Origin: Gammaproteobacteria bacterium UBA5078
Lineage (GTDB): Bacteria; Pseudomonadota; Gammaproteobacteria; Pseudomonadales; Pseudohongiellaceae
Length of the DNA: 64,000 nucleotides
Assembly: GCA_002416505.1 (NCBI GenBank)
Contig: DIAM01000016.1
Span: 62,153-126,152, forward strand
Reading direction: 5' to 3'
In this document: piece after piece, positions 8,948-17,871 of the stretch
Layout: the number at the start of each line of letters is the position of its first letter
Numbering within the stretch: the stretch's first letter is position 1
The notes under the pieces: generated by a model
Told to the model about the DNA's origin: nothing
What the model saw: only the letters and a program-made list of their open reading frames with translations
Databases searched by the model: none
Program-made: the position numbers and the translations under genes

Positions 8948-9670
8948 TTACTTCTTGGCGAAGAACATCATGTGTTGCCAGGGCAGAAAATCTAGCGTTT
9001 CGATAAACTCCATATCGAACACCGCCATCTCGCGCTTCACCTGCTCCTGCGTCATCTTGTGATGCGGACGAATAGGGATGCTGGCGTCTTCGGCGCGGTA
9101 TTCGAGCAGTACAACGCGACCGCCGCTCTTCAAGCCTTCCACGATACTGCTCATCATCTCCCAAGGATGTGAGAACTCGTGATACGCATCCACCAGCAAG
9201 ACGAGATCGACTTGTTCGGCAGGCAAATGAGTGTCGTCGATGTCGCCGAGGATGCCCTCGACATTGCTGACCATTTCAGCGCTCTTTCTCTGTTCTATCA
9301 TCTCCAGCATCTGCGGCTGAATATCGACCGCTAACACTTTGCCCTGTGGCACCAACTGCGCCATGCGGAAGGTGTAATAACCAGAACCCGCTCCGATATC
9401 GGCGACCACATCTGTGGGCCGTAGCTTGAGATTCGCCACCATCTCATCGGGCATTTCTTCCTGGATGCGCTCTGGACGCTCCAGCCACTGGGCCGCTTGG
9501 TAACCCATCACGCCGGAGATCTCGCGGCCCATATAGAATCGACCAATCCCCCCCGTGCTTCGCTCTGGGGCATAGATATAGGTGCCGTCGGGAACGCTCT
9601 GCGCCAGGCTTGCGGAGGTGCTTAGGATGAAGCTGGTAAGGACAAGTAATAAAGAAGCGATGTAGCGCAT
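8948..9670 (-). CDS. secreted class I SAM-dependent methyltransferase-like protein
   Basis: 240 residues. The N-terminal 24 residues are a clear signal peptide (cleavage near SLAQ). From ~75 onward there is a Rossmann methyltransferase fold: motif I VVADIGAGSGYY (88-99), acidic motif II VLAVDIQPQML, and DLVLLVDAYHEF. S-adenosylmethionine is not known to be available in the periplasm, so either the leader is an inner-membrane anchor with an unusual topology or the protein is a non-catalytic binder. It converges on the haemoglobin operon with an 11-bp gap. A Fur-like sequence lies 34 bp upstream. Confidence 0.85.
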   Translation of the reverse strand: MRYIASLLLVLTSFILSTSASLAQSVPDGTYIYAPERSTGGIGRFYMGREISGVMGYQAAQWLERPERIQEEMPDEMVANLKLRPTDVVADIGAGSGYYTFRMAQLVPQGKVLAVDIQPQMLEMIEQRKSAEMVSNVEGILGDIDDTHLPAEQVDLVLLVDAYHEFSHPWEMMSSIVEGLKSGGRVVLLEYRAEDASIPIRPHHKMTQEQVKREMAVFDMEFIETLDFLPWQHMMFFAKK

Positions 9671-9703
9671 TTTCGTTAACCCTCTGTGCGGCCGAATTCG
9701 TAT

Positions 9704-9718
9704 TGAGAATCATTGTAG
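9704..9718 (-). promoter_or_regulatory. possible Fur box upstream of the secreted methyltransferase
   Basis: TGAGAAT-C-ATTGTAG resembles the 7-1-7 Fur consensus TGATAAT-N-ATTATCA: the left arm matches 6/7, the right arm 4/7. It is weaker than the bfd site at 50272-50286. Confidence 0.3.
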
Positions 9719-9797
9719 AGGAAGGGATAGGGGATTAACAGATGGCTAGAAGCGGGGCAATCGCGGAGCCCTCTGGTGGCCCCGCCGCGGTGTCGGC

Positions 9798-9974
9798 TTA
9801 GATCAGTTTCAGCCAACGATGGCCACTGCCTTTGCACGTCAGGCAGATCTGGGAATTGGAGACCTTGCCAGTGCCTTCGCAGACTAGGCATACGTCTTGA
9901 TAGGGCTTCTGCAGGATCGCCAACAGTTCGCGATAAGCTTGGACGTTGCGAATATGTTGAATGTCTGCGCTCAT
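9798..9974 (-). CDS. 58-residue DnaJ-type zinc-finger protein
   Basis: A short gene with the start ATG at 9972-9974, preceded by GGAG at 7-8 nt, and a TAA at 9798-9800. The translation has a 25-residue helical N-terminus (MSADIQHIRNVQAYRELLAI) and then two DnaJ-type knuckles, CLVCEGTGK and CLTCKGSGH. This is the CxxCxGxG pair that binds one Zn in the DnaJ cysteine-rich domain. There is no J domain, and the protein ends LKLI shortly after the second knuckle. It is too small to be a chaperone alone; an adaptor or RNA/protein-binding role is possible. It is transcribed away from the CoA transferase gene. Confidence 0.8.
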   Translation of the reverse strand: MSADIQHIRNVQAYRELLAILQKPYQDVCLVCEGTGKVSNSQICLTCKGSGHRWLKLI

Positions 9975-10246
9975 GGTGATGACTCCTTCGGTCTTAATTT
10001 AGGGCGTTTACGGTGTTGATAATGCTGCTTGGCGAGTCGCGAGAGCCGGCTTTGTTCGCGAGTTGAGGTGATTATGGGCTTTGCGGTGGCTCGATGTTGT
10101 TAACATGCTCACAAAAACCTCTCCCGTTTCGGGCCCAGCGTTGATATCTGTGACCTACATCAAGTATTCACAAAGGCTCGGTGATCCAAAGGCTATGCTA
10201 GTATTCCGTCGCTAATTCACATTATCACTCCGGGGGGGAGTAGCGC

Positions 10247-11437
10247 ATGACATCTGACAAAGTGCTAGAGGGCATCCGAGTTTTGGACTTCGGCCGCTAT
10301 ATCGCCGGACCATTCTGCGCCAGTCTTCTGGCCGATTTAGGCGCCGAGGTCATCCGTATCGAGAAGGTACAAGGCAGCGAGGACCGCTTCCTCTCCCCTA
10401 TCAGCGAGCAGGGTGACGGCGCGCTGTTCATGCAGGTTGGCCGCAATAAGCTGGGCATGACCCTGAACCCAATGAAGCCCAAGGGCCAAGAGATAGTGCG
10501 CAAGCTCGTGGCGAGTGCCGATGTGGTGATCGCCAATCTGCCGCCCGACACACTGAAGGCGATGGGTTTGGACTACGAGAGCCTGCGCGCCGTTCGCCCC
10601 GACATTATTCTGACCCTTATTTCGGCCTTCGGCAGCGGCGGCCCCTATAGCAACCGTGTGGGCTTCGACGGCCTCGGCCAGGCGATGTCAGGCGCGATGT
10701 ATATGTCCGGCACGCCGGAGCAACCGGTCAAGTCCTACGCACCGTTTATCGACTTCGGCACCGCGAGCCTGAGTGCCTACGGCACCATGGCGGCGCTGTT
10801 GGAGCGACACAAGACCGGGCGCGGCCAAGTCGTTGAGGCCTCCCTGTTCAACACGGCGCTGACCTACACCAATGGCATCGCCATAGAGCAGGACGCTCTC
10901 GCGATCAACCGCACCGCCACCCTCAATCGCTCCCAGACTTCGGCGCCGGCGGACACATTCAAGACTAAAGATGGCTGGGTATTAGTGCAGAGTGTGGGAG
11001 GCCCGCTGTTCGAGCGCTGGGTGAATCTCATGGGTGAACCCCATTGGCTAGAGGATCCGCGCTTTCGCGACGATATTAGCCGTGGGGACCATGGCGAGAT
11101 TATCAGTGAACGCTTGGCAAGATGGTGCGCGGAGCGCAGTTCGGCACAGGTGCTGGCACAGATGGAAGAGGCGCGCCTGCCGGCCGGACCAGTGATGTCA
11201 CCACAGGATGTGCTGGACGACCCCCATGTGGCTGCCACCGGTGCGCTACACCGACTGGACTATCCCGGTCTTAGCAAGCCTGCCCCAGTGATGGGGCCGC
11301 CCGTGTCGCTATCGTTGACCCCACCCAGCATACGCCATCGTGCCCCGACGCTAGGCGAGCACACCGACCGACTGTTGACGGAGTTAGGCTATACGCAGCA
11401 GGAGATTCAGACGCTGCGCAGCGAGCGAGTCGTCTGA
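10247..11437 (+). CDS. class III CoA transferase (CaiB/BaiF family)
   Basis: 396 residues, the normal family length. The start has RVLDFGRYIAGPFCASLLADLGAEVIRIEK, the family's N-terminal block. The catalytic aspartate falls at Asp169 (PFIDFGTASLSAYG), the same number as in formyl-CoA transferase. The C-terminus has GEHTDRLLTELGY. These enzymes move CoA between organic acids through an aspartyl-CoA anhydride. The ATG at 10247 follows a GGGGGGAG site. No dedicated pathway gene is adjacent, so the substrate cannot be set. It converges with the nitroreductase gene, 6 bp away. Confidence 0.93.
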   Translation: MTSDKVLEGIRVLDFGRYIAGPFCASLLADLGAEVIRIEKVQGSEDRFLSPISEQGDGALFMQVGRNKLGMTLNPMKPKGQEIVRKLVASADVVIANLPPDTLKAMGLDYESLRAVRPDIILTLISAFGSGGPYSNRVGFDGLGQAMSGAMYMSGTPEQPVKSYAPFIDFGTASLSAYGTMAALLERHKTGRGQVVEASLFNTALTYTNGIAIEQDALAINRTATLNRSQTSAPADTFKTKDGWVLVQSVGGPLFERWVNLMGEPHWLEDPRFRDDISRGDHGEIISERLARWCAERSSAQVLAQMEEARLPAGPVMSPQDVLDDPHVAATGALHRLDYPGLSKPAPVMGPPVSLSLTPPSIRHRAPTLGEHTDRLLTELGYTQQEIQTLRSERVV

Positions 11438-11443
11438 GCCCGC

Positions 11444-12181
11444 CTACTTCATCTTAAAGCCCTGCTCGGCGAGGAATTGGCGCATATGGGGTCGCGCCTT
11501 CTCGCTGAGCAGGGTGGCAACCTGCTCGCTCCACGCGACGCCATGCCCCCCGCCCGTGCGCTGCTTATAATATTCCCGCACACGCTCGTCGTATTCGGCG
11601 ATGCGCTGCGCATCCCCTTCTTCGGAGTAGACCTCTTCTTTGACGATGACCTCTAGCGGCAGGCGTGGCTTGCACTCGGGATCTTGGTCAGGGTAGCCGA
11701 GACAGAGCCCAAACACCGGATAGACCCCTTGCGGCAACTGCAGCAAGTCCGATACTTCGCGAGGATTGTTGCGCAGCCCGCCGATGTAACAGATCCCCAG
11801 CCCCGCCGCCTCGGCAGCCACCACCATGTTCTGCGCCATCAGGGCCACATCCACAGTAGCGATGATGAAATGCTCGGTGTAGTCGCCCTCGAAGGGCTTG
11901 TCGTATTGCACACAGCAGTTGCCAGGTCGCTTAAGATCCGCGCACAGCACGAAGAACTCTGCCGCACTGCTGACATAGGGCTGGTTGCCCGCTAGGGCGG
12001 CGAGCTTGTCTCGGCTGGCGGGGTTGCGCACGCGAATCACGGTGGCGCCCTGCAGGAAGCTCGAGGTCGCCGCAGCCTGGCCGGAGCGCAGGATGGTCGC
12101 CAATAGCTCGGCACTTATGGGTTGATCGGTAAATTTTCGTATGCTGCGGTGCGAGTTGAGTAATTCATGAATTGCATTCAC
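11444..12181 (-). CDS. nfsA: NfsA-type FMN nitroreductase
   Basis: 245 residues, the length of NfsA/FRP oxygen-insensitive NADPH nitroreductases. The family start LLNSHRSIRKFTDQPIS is present, as are LPQGVYPVFGLCLGYPDQDPECKPRLP and the C-terminal helix region with MRQFLAEQGFKMK. It reduces nitroaromatics, quinones or flavins in the cytosol using FMN. It lies 58 bp downstream of the serine hydrolase on the same strand, possibly one transcript. The ATG at 12181 has AGGAG about 12 nt upstream. The name is by family resemblance; the natural substrate is unknown. Confidence 0.85.
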   Translation of the reverse strand: MNAIHELLNSHRSIRKFTDQPISAELLATILRSGQAAATSSFLQGATVIRVRNPASRDKLAALAGNQPYVSSAAEFFVLCADLKRPGNCCVQYDKPFEGDYTEHFIIATVDVALMAQNMVVAAEAAGLGICYIGGLRNNPREVSDLLQLPQGVYPVFGLCLGYPDQDPECKPRLPLEVIVKEEVYSEEGDAQRIAEYDERVREYYKQRTGGGHGVAWSEQVATLLSEKARPHMRQFLAEQGFKMK

Positions 12182-12239
12182 AAGTCAGGCTCCTGAGGTG
12201 TGTTTAGTCACGCGTCTGACGTGTCTCTTAGGGCTTTGT

Positions 12240-13430
12240 TTAGGGAAGGATATTGTCGAGGAAGTGCGGGACTACATCGTTAGCTAATGCCGTCTCGCCA
12301 TTAAACAGGACGACCATGGCAATGTCTAATGAGGGCACCAGCACCAGCTCCGAACGAAAACCGCGCACCCCGCCGCCATGATGAATGACGCGGACACCGG
12401 CGTAGTCGAAGATTCGCCATCCGAGGCCATACCAGGCTTTGTCTAGGCGCGGCCAGCGGTTGAAATAGCTTCCGCGCGGGGTCTCTACCGTGGGGGTCTG
12501 CTGTTCGCTGAGCACATCCTCGGGCATGACCGCGGGGAACGCGCCAAGATTCGCCTGCGCCCAGATAATCATGTCTTGCACACTGGCATTGACCCCTGCC
12601 GCCGGGCCCACAGAATAATAGGCGGCATTGGTGCGAGCGATGCGCCACGTCTCACCACCGAACTGATGGGCAGAGCTGACGTTGAGCGATTCGGTGTAGC
12701 CGCTCAGCCCTACCGAGGCCGTGTGCATGCCCAGGGGATTGAATATGCGCTCCTGCACATATTGCTCATAGCTCTCGTGCTCAGACACCTCCACCACGTC
12801 CGAGACGAGTGAGAACACGACATTCTGGTAGCCATAACAGCGCCCAGGTGGACATACGGTGGGGATCTCCCTGAATTTTTCTTGAATCTTTTCATAGGCG
12901 ACGCCCGAGTCCAGCATATTCGAATAGGCGTGGGGCATGAGCCCAGTGCTGTGGCTTAGCACATGGCGCAAGGTCATCTCCCGCGAGCTATCCTGCGTGC
13001 CTATCGAGTACTGCGGCAAGATACTCACGATGGGCGTATCCCATGACTGTTTGCGATCGTGCACCAATTTCGCGGTAACGGCGCCGGCGAAAGTCTTGGA
13101 CACGGAGGCAATGCGAAACAGAGTCTGCGCATCTACCGGCGCCTCTTCGCCTGCGGTGCGCACGCCCCAGGTATGCAGGTCCAATGTGGCCTGCGAGCTG
13201 ACCACCGCCATGGCCACGCCCGGCACGCCGAGGGTGTTGATCTCACTGTCGAGCCAAGTGAGAAACTCGGTGAAATCAGGTTCGATAGTTGCGCCGCCCA
13301 GAGGCATTAGAGGAGAGTCGACGCGACTCAGTGTCGCCAATGTGCTCTGCGCGAGTGCCTGCACGGGCACACAGAGGGCGACAAGGAGTGCGGCGACGAG
13401 GCGATAAAGTGGTTTAGCGTGCAAACTCAA
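12240..13430 (-). CDS. secreted beta-lactamase-fold serine hydrolase
   Basis: 396 residues with a signal peptide (LVAALLVALCVPVQALAQ). The class C beta-lactamase / penicillin-binding fold is shown by SxxK at Ser109-Val-Ser-Lys112 (RIASVSKTF), YxN at Tyr201-Gln-Asn203 (CYGYQN) and HHGG near residue 350 in place of KTG. Members act as esterases or D-amino-acid peptidases as often as lactamases, so resistance should not be inferred. The start is a TTG at 13430 with GGAG 8 nt upstream; it shares the strand with nfsA downstream. Two cysteines (CPPGRC) sit just before the YxN motif. Confidence 0.88.
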   Translation of the reverse strand: MSLHAKPLYRLVAALLVALCVPVQALAQSTLATLSRVDSPLMPLGGATIEPDFTEFLTWLDSEINTLGVPGVAMAVVSSQATLDLHTWGVRTAGEEAPVDAQTLFRIASVSKTFAGAVTAKLVHDRKQSWDTPIVSILPQYSIGTQDSSREMTLRHVLSHSTGLMPHAYSNMLDSGVAYEKIQEKFREIPTVCPPGRCYGYQNVVFSLVSDVVEVSEHESYEQYVQERIFNPLGMHTASVGLSGYTESLNVSSAHQFGGETWRIARTNAAYYSVGPAAGVNASVQDMIIWAQANLGAFPAVMPEDVLSEQQTPTVETPRGSYFNRWPRLDKAWYGLGWRIFDYAGVRVIHHGGGVRGFRSELVLVPSLDIAMVVLFNGETALANDVVPHFLDNILP

Positions 13431-13545
13431 CGGGTCACTCCGGAAGAACGAATTGTAGATAACGGCGACTAGTGGCGCAGGACGTTAGCACGATCGACGC
13501 CAATTGCAAACCGCCAAGCAATGGCGAGCAGGTACTTTTCTTAGG

Positions 13546-13581
13546 CAAAAAAAATGCCGATCGAGGCGTACCACGATCGGC
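13546..13581 (-). terminator. Rho-independent terminator of the Deg protease gene
   Basis: A perfect 8-bp stem, 13556-13563 (GCCGATCG) with 13574-13581, loop of 10, followed on the minus strand by eight Us (A-run 13547-13554). It lies 107 bp beyond the protease stop. Confidence 0.85.
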
Positions 13582-13687
13582 CAAAGTCAGGCACAGCGAC
13601 TGCTAAAGTCGTGCTTACCTCCCACTTACATCTGTCGAGCAAACTCCTCTAGCCCTTGCATGAATCGAGTCCCGAGTAGTGCGGCAA

Positions 13688-15076
13688 TCAGGACACGATC
13701 ACCAACATCCTGCGGTTCTGGCGCACCACTGATAGCGCGGTCACCGGTGACTGACCCGCGATCAGCTCATTAAAATCCTGCAGGCTCGCCACGTCGTTAC
13801 GATTAACTTCGTAGATAATGTCGCCAGGGCGCAGGCCTGCACGCCAGGCTTGGCTCTCCTGCTCTACCGATATGACCTCTACCCCGCCATTGCGGCCGGC
13901 GCTGCGAGACGCGTCGAGATTGCGCAGTTGGGCGCCCAGAAACTCGGGCTCGGAAAGGCTACGGTTGGGTTGAGCCTCAGTGGCGGCCACACTGGCCTCC
14001 ACGCCGCCGATTACCGCGTTGATTGACTGCTTCTTGCCATCGCGGTAGACCTGTAGCGTCACCTCCTGATTGAGGCGCAGCAGGCCTATAATATTGCGTA
14101 ACTCGCGGCCACTAGCGACGGCGTCATTGTCCACCGCCACGATCACGTCGGACACTTCCAGACCCGCCCGCTCTGCGGCGCTGCCAGGCAGCACACTAGT
14201 CACCAGCGCGCCGCGTCCCGCTCCGGTTTGCAGCGCAGACTCCATCGCCGTGCTTAGGTCTTGAATCTGTACACCCAGCTGTCCGCGGCGCACCTCACCG
14301 AACTGCTCGAGCTGATCCATTACCGCGGAGATCATATTCACCGGTACCGCGAAGGCAATGCCCGCGCTAGTGCCGCTGCCGCTAATGATGGCGGTATTGA
14401 TGCCTATCAACTCACCGTCGAGATTCACTAGCGCACCACCCGAATTGCCCATATTGATCGCGGCATCGGTTTGAATAAAATCTTCATAGTTCTCGTTGTT
14501 GAGTCCGCCACGGCCTAGGGCACTGACGATCCCCTGTGTCACCGTCTGACCTACTCCGAAAGGGTTGCCTATTGCCACCACATAGTCACCGACGCGTACT
14601 TCGTCGATCTCGGCTAACTGCAGGGCCTCTAGCTGTGTCGCGTCTATCTGCAAGAGCGCCACATCGGTGCTCGGGTCGCTGCCGATCAGAGTGGCCTTGA
14701 ACTCGCGCCCATCCTGCAGCGCGACATTGATCACGTCGGCATTAGCGATCACATGGCTATTGGTCACGATATAGCCCTTGTCTGCATCCACGATCACGCC
14801 CGAGCCCATGCCGCGCACCTCGCCGCGTGGAACCGACTGCAGTCCACCTGAGGAGGGGTCGCTGAAGAAGCGTCTTAGCTGGCCCTCGTCGAGATTGCGC
14901 AAGGATTCGGGACCCCTAGCGGTCTGTGTAGTAGACACAATCACCACGGCTGGGGTGACGTGCTCTAGCATGGGCGCCAGAGAAGCCCGCTCGGCCACTG
15001 GCGCGGCAAAGGCAGTGCCTGCGGTCACACTGCTTAAAGAGGTGAATAAAACCAAACTTAACACTAGTTTTTTCAT
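13688..15076 (-). CDS. Do/DegQ-family periplasmic serine endopeptidase
   Basis: 462 residues: signal peptide (1-~24), trypsin-like domain and two PDZ domains (~270-350 and ~370-460). The catalytic triad is visible as His108 (TNSHVIANAD), Asp138 (DPSTDVALL) and Ser212 (GNSGGALVN). It degrades or refolds misfolded envelope proteins as a multimer. The gene is monocistronic: its own terminator lies downstream and the divergent CadC-like gene upstream. It is closest in layout to MucD/DegP rather than to the single-PDZ DegS. I did not find a convincing sigma-E promoter upstream. Confidence 0.96.
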   Translation of the reverse strand: MKKLVLSLVLFTSLSSVTAGTAFAAPVAERASLAPMLEHVTPAVVIVSTTQTARGPESLRNLDEGQLRRFFSDPSSGGLQSVPRGEVRGMGSGVIVDADKGYIVTNSHVIANADVINVALQDGREFKATLIGSDPSTDVALLQIDATQLEALQLAEIDEVRVGDYVVAIGNPFGVGQTVTQGIVSALGRGGLNNENYEDFIQTDAAINMGNSGGALVNLDGELIGINTAIISGSGTSAGIAFAVPVNMISAVMDQLEQFGEVRRGQLGVQIQDLSTAMESALQTGAGRGALVTSVLPGSAAERAGLEVSDVIVAVDNDAVASGRELRNIIGLLRLNQEVTLQVYRDGKKQSINAVIGGVEASVAATEAQPNRSLSEPEFLGAQLRNLDASRSAGRNGGVEVISVEQESQAWRAGLRPGDIIYEVNRNDVASLQDFNELIAGQSPVTALSVVRQNRRMLVIVS

Positions 15077-15401
15077 GTCGAGACCCCATTAATTAAAGGT
15101 AATCATGCTTCGGTAGTCCCTCGTGGCGACGAGACTGGTTCGTTCATGGGCCCAATCTAGAGGAGCCCGGAACGTATTACCTTCGGAATCGATGAACTTT
15201 TTGTCCAGAAAAGGTGAAGAAATAGTAATTACGTGCAGAATCCGCAGGATTTCAGCTAGAATTTAGATCTAAGAGACCTAATCCCGACGTAACAAGATGC
15301 AAGGATCGTGGAACCGCCACAGCACAATGTAGTCAAAGCCTGTAGACGAATAGGCAGTGCAGTGAAGAGAACCAATCAATAGTCGACCAAGAGCAAGTAC
15401 T
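15077..15401. other. 325-bp divergent intergenic region
   Basis: It lies between the Deg protease and the CadC-like regulator. Both promoters must be here, but I see no consensus sigma-70 pair or sigma-E site that I would defend, and no hairpin or repeat of note. Confidence 0.5.
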
Positions 15402-16484
15402 ATGATGGAAATCGAGATGGCGACAAAGACAACAGACAGCAGCAGTCGAACGGCCCCCTTCGTTATAGAGGGGTGGTTGGTAGATCCTGCCGCGAATCAA
15501 ATGCGCAGCCTTGCAACGGACGAGCAACGCTCCCTAGAACCACGCCTGATGCACCTACTCTGCCTTTTGGCGAGTGCGCCGGGCTCGGTGCAGACTCGCG
15601 AGCACCTCATCAATCAGATCTGGCCCAAGGTCATCGTCAACGAGAACTCCTTGACTCGCGCCGTGTCCGAGCTGCGCAAGAAGCTCGAGCTGGAAGGCGT
15701 GTCTAAGCGCCTGATCGACACCATTCCCAAGACAGGCTATCGCCTCAGCGCCCAGTGCCAGGTTCGCGACTATATTGCGCAGCCCGGCCCGCGCACGAGC
15801 GCGATGGAGCCAGAGCGCGCACAAGCAGTGCCGGCCGCGGTATCTGCGCTACCGGATGCTTTACCCGGTTTTTGGCACTCTCGCGTTAAGCAATGGGCCA
15901 TGGGCACATTGGCCTTGATGGCGATCATCCTAGTGTCTGTTCAGGGCGTCTCTTTCTCTACGCAAAACAACGGAATCACGGCGCCTCTGGCCGACATCAA
16001 TCTCAGCGGGTCCGATGCTCTGAGCTCTCTGATCGGCGGTCGCTTCGAGAAAGTCGCCGCCAATAGTGCCAGCGGACTCACGCTAGCGACTACGGATTCG
16101 GGTTTTAGTGCCAATCAGCCCGTGCTCTCACGCGATGGCCGCCTGTTTGCGATGATTCGCTATAGCGACGAAGGCTCTAGCTTGCTGCTGGGCTCTACCG
16201 ACCTGCCAAACTCGCCGGTAACGGTCTTAAGCACTCAGGACACACTCTCGAACCTGCAGTGGTCGCCTATCGACCGCGCCCTGCTCTTCGCACAGACACC
16301 GCGCATAACTCCTGCGGCATTATTGCCTCAGGAACAGGCGAGTCTGGTCATGTTCGATATCGACAGTTTCACCACTAGAGTCATTCAAGGTCCCGCTCTT
16401 GAGGCCGAAAAAGCCGCCGATAAGGCAGCCGATCGTGGCTTCAAGCTCACCAGCCTAAGCAAGCACTTCGACTGGCTCTCCTAG
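15402..16484 (+). CDS. CadC/ToxR-like membrane-anchored winged-helix regulator with short sensor domain
   Basis: 360 residues. Residues ~20-117 are an OmpR/PhoB-type winged helix (REHLINQIWPKVIVNENSLTRA; LRKKLE; IDTIPKTGYRL). A Pro/Ala-rich linker follows, then one membrane span (~165-186, WAMGTLALMAIILVSVQGVSF) and a periplasmic part of ~170 residues with one or two TolB-like blades (SRDGRLFAMIRYSDEGSSLLL; LSNLQWSPIDRALLFAQ). Such regulators usually carry a much longer propeller or TPR sensor. This one ends cleanly at HFDWLS, 8 bp from the convergent gene. ATGs at 15402, 15405 and 15417 are all possible starts. Targets unknown; the divergent Deg gene is a candidate. Confidence 0.85.
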   Translation: MMEIEMATKTTDSSSRTAPFVIEGWLVDPAANQMRSLATDEQRSLEPRLMHLLCLLASAPGSVQTREHLINQIWPKVIVNENSLTRAVSELRKKLELEGVSKRLIDTIPKTGYRLSAQCQVRDYIAQPGPRTSAMEPERAQAVPAAVSALPDALPGFWHSRVKQWAMGTLALMAIILVSVQGVSFSTQNNGITAPLADINLSGSDALSSLIGGRFEKVAANSASGLTLATTDSGFSANQPVLSRDGRLFAMIRYSDEGSSLLLGSTDLPNSPVTVLSTQDTLSNLQWSPIDRALLFAQTPRITPAALLPQEQASLVMFDIDSFTTRVIQGPALEAEKAADKAADRGFKLTSLSKHFDWLS

Positions 16485-16492
16485 TCGCCGAG

Positions 16493-17761
16493 TCATGGCT
16501 GCGCTGTACTAAGCGCAGCCACGACGCGTCGGGCACTTACCACGCCATCCTCATGAAAGCCCTTGCCCCACCAGGCGCCACAGAACCATGTGCGGCGCTG
16601 ACCGTTTATCGCCTCCCAACGCTCCTGTGCCTCCACGCCACTATGTGTGAATATCGGATGGGCATAGTCGAAGCGGCCCAGTACGTGCTCTGGCGCGATG
16701 TCTGCCGAATTATTCAGAGTGACACAGAAACGTTCTTTCGCTTCGATGCCCATTAGTCGATTCATGTCATAGGTCACTTTTGGCAATAGATTCTCGCCAC
16801 CCTCCGTAAGCCTATAATTCCAGCTAGCCCATGCGCGTCGATTGCGTGGTAGTTGTCCAATGTCGGTATGCAACACCACCTCGTTGACTTGATAGCGAAT
16901 CGCCTCGAGGGTATCGCGCTCTGCTGCGTTCATATCCGTCAAGAGTCTCAGGCTCTGATCGCTATGACAGGCGAGGATGACGTGATCGAAGCGTTCGTTG
17001 CCCGCCGAGGTGCACACCTGCACTTGGTCTTCGAAGCGCTCCACCCCGAGCACGGGTGTAGACAGACGAATGCGGTCCTTAAAGCCCGCGCTAAGCGGCG
17101 CGATGTATTGCGAAGAACCCCCGACGATGGTGCGCCATTTTGGTCGATTACTGACACTGAGTAGTCCGTGACGATACATGAAGGGCAACATGAAACGCAT
17201 TGGGAAATCGAGCATCTGCGCAAAGGGAGTCGACCAGATGGCCGAGGCCATGGGGATAAGATAGAAATCGCGGAAGCCTTTGCTTAGACGGTACTTCTTT
17301 ACGTAATCGCGCAGGGTAATGTGATGGTCGATGTGGCCGTTCTCGACGTCTGCTATGGCTATCTTATTGAAACGGACGATATCCAGCAGCAAGTTGATAT
17401 ACGAAGGCGATAGCAGATTACGGCGTTGCGCGAATAGGCCATTGAGCAGATCGAGACGCCCATCCACGCCGGCGAATTCGAGACCCGTGCGCTCACAACT
17501 GACGCTGAAACTCATATCCGATTGACGCGATTCAACCCCAAGCTCGTCCATTAATTCTATGAACTTAGGATAGGTCCAGTCATTGAAAACGATAAAACCT
17601 GTGTCGATGCTATGGGCACGCCCGCCTACCTCGACATCGATAGTGGCGGTATGGCCACCGAGCCTATCCTCGGCTTCGAAAAGCGTAATGTCGTGAGTCT
17701 TGTGGAGATAGTAGGCTGCGGTGAGCCCGGAGATGCCCGAACCGATGATGGCGATTTTCAA
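16493..17761 (-). CDS. NAD/FAD-binding amine-oxidase-like oxidoreductase (COG2907 type)
   Basis: 422 residues. The FAD motif IAIIGSGISGLTAAYYL sits at residues 3-19, followed by LFEAEDRLGGHTATIDVEVGG, the flavin-monoamine-oxidase second block, and it closes with WFCGAWWGKGFHEDGVVSA. In other bacteria this family lies beside DUF1365 and cyclopropane-fatty-acid-synthase-like genes and is linked to membrane lipid modification. None of those partners is in this window. The start is a TTG at 17761 with AGGAG 7 nt upstream. It converges on the CadC-like gene. Substrate not assigned. Confidence 0.88.
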   Translation of the reverse strand: MKIAIIGSGISGLTAAYYLHKTHDITLFEAEDRLGGHTATIDVEVGGRAHSIDTGFIVFNDWTYPKFIELMDELGVESRQSDMSFSVSCERTGLEFAGVDGRLDLLNGLFAQRRNLLSPSYINLLLDIVRFNKIAIADVENGHIDHHITLRDYVKKYRLSKGFRDFYLIPMASAIWSTPFAQMLDFPMRFMLPFMYRHGLLSVSNRPKWRTIVGGSSQYIAPLSAGFKDRIRLSTPVLGVERFEDQVQVCTSAGNERFDHVILACHSDQSLRLLTDMNAAERDTLEAIRYQVNEVVLHTDIGQLPRNRRAWASWNYRLTEGGENLLPKVTYDMNRLMGIEAKERFCVTLNNSADIAPEHVLGRFDYAHPIFTHSGVEAQERWEAINGQRRTWFCGAWWGKGFHEDGVVSARRVVAALSTAQP

Positions 17762-17789
17762 GCGTGGCTCCTTGTAGTGAATTCGAGAT

Positions 17790-17836
17790 AAAAAAATGCG
17801 CTGCTACCTTATATATTACGGGGTAGCAGCGCATTT
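17790..17836 (-). terminator. Rho-independent terminator of the SDR/acyl-CoA dehydrogenase run
   Basis: A long stem, 17794-17808 with 17821-17836 (AAATGCGCTGCTACC and its complement), loop of 12, with a seven-U tract on the minus strand (A-run from 17790). It lies 35 bp beyond the dehydrogenase stop. Confidence 0.88.
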
Positions 17837-17871
17837 GGATTATCCGGCAGCGGGCTAGCGCCCGCGACCCT

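Noticed and set aside
10121..10142. CCCG-TTT-CGGG hairpin with a T-run in the minus direction
   Set aside because: No minus-strand gene ends upstream of it, and the stem is only 4 bp.
13620..13690. short minus-strand frame after the Deg gene ending in EEFARQM
   Set aside because: It has no start codon or ribosome site of its own and overlaps the protease end in another frame; the protease C-terminus looks complete.
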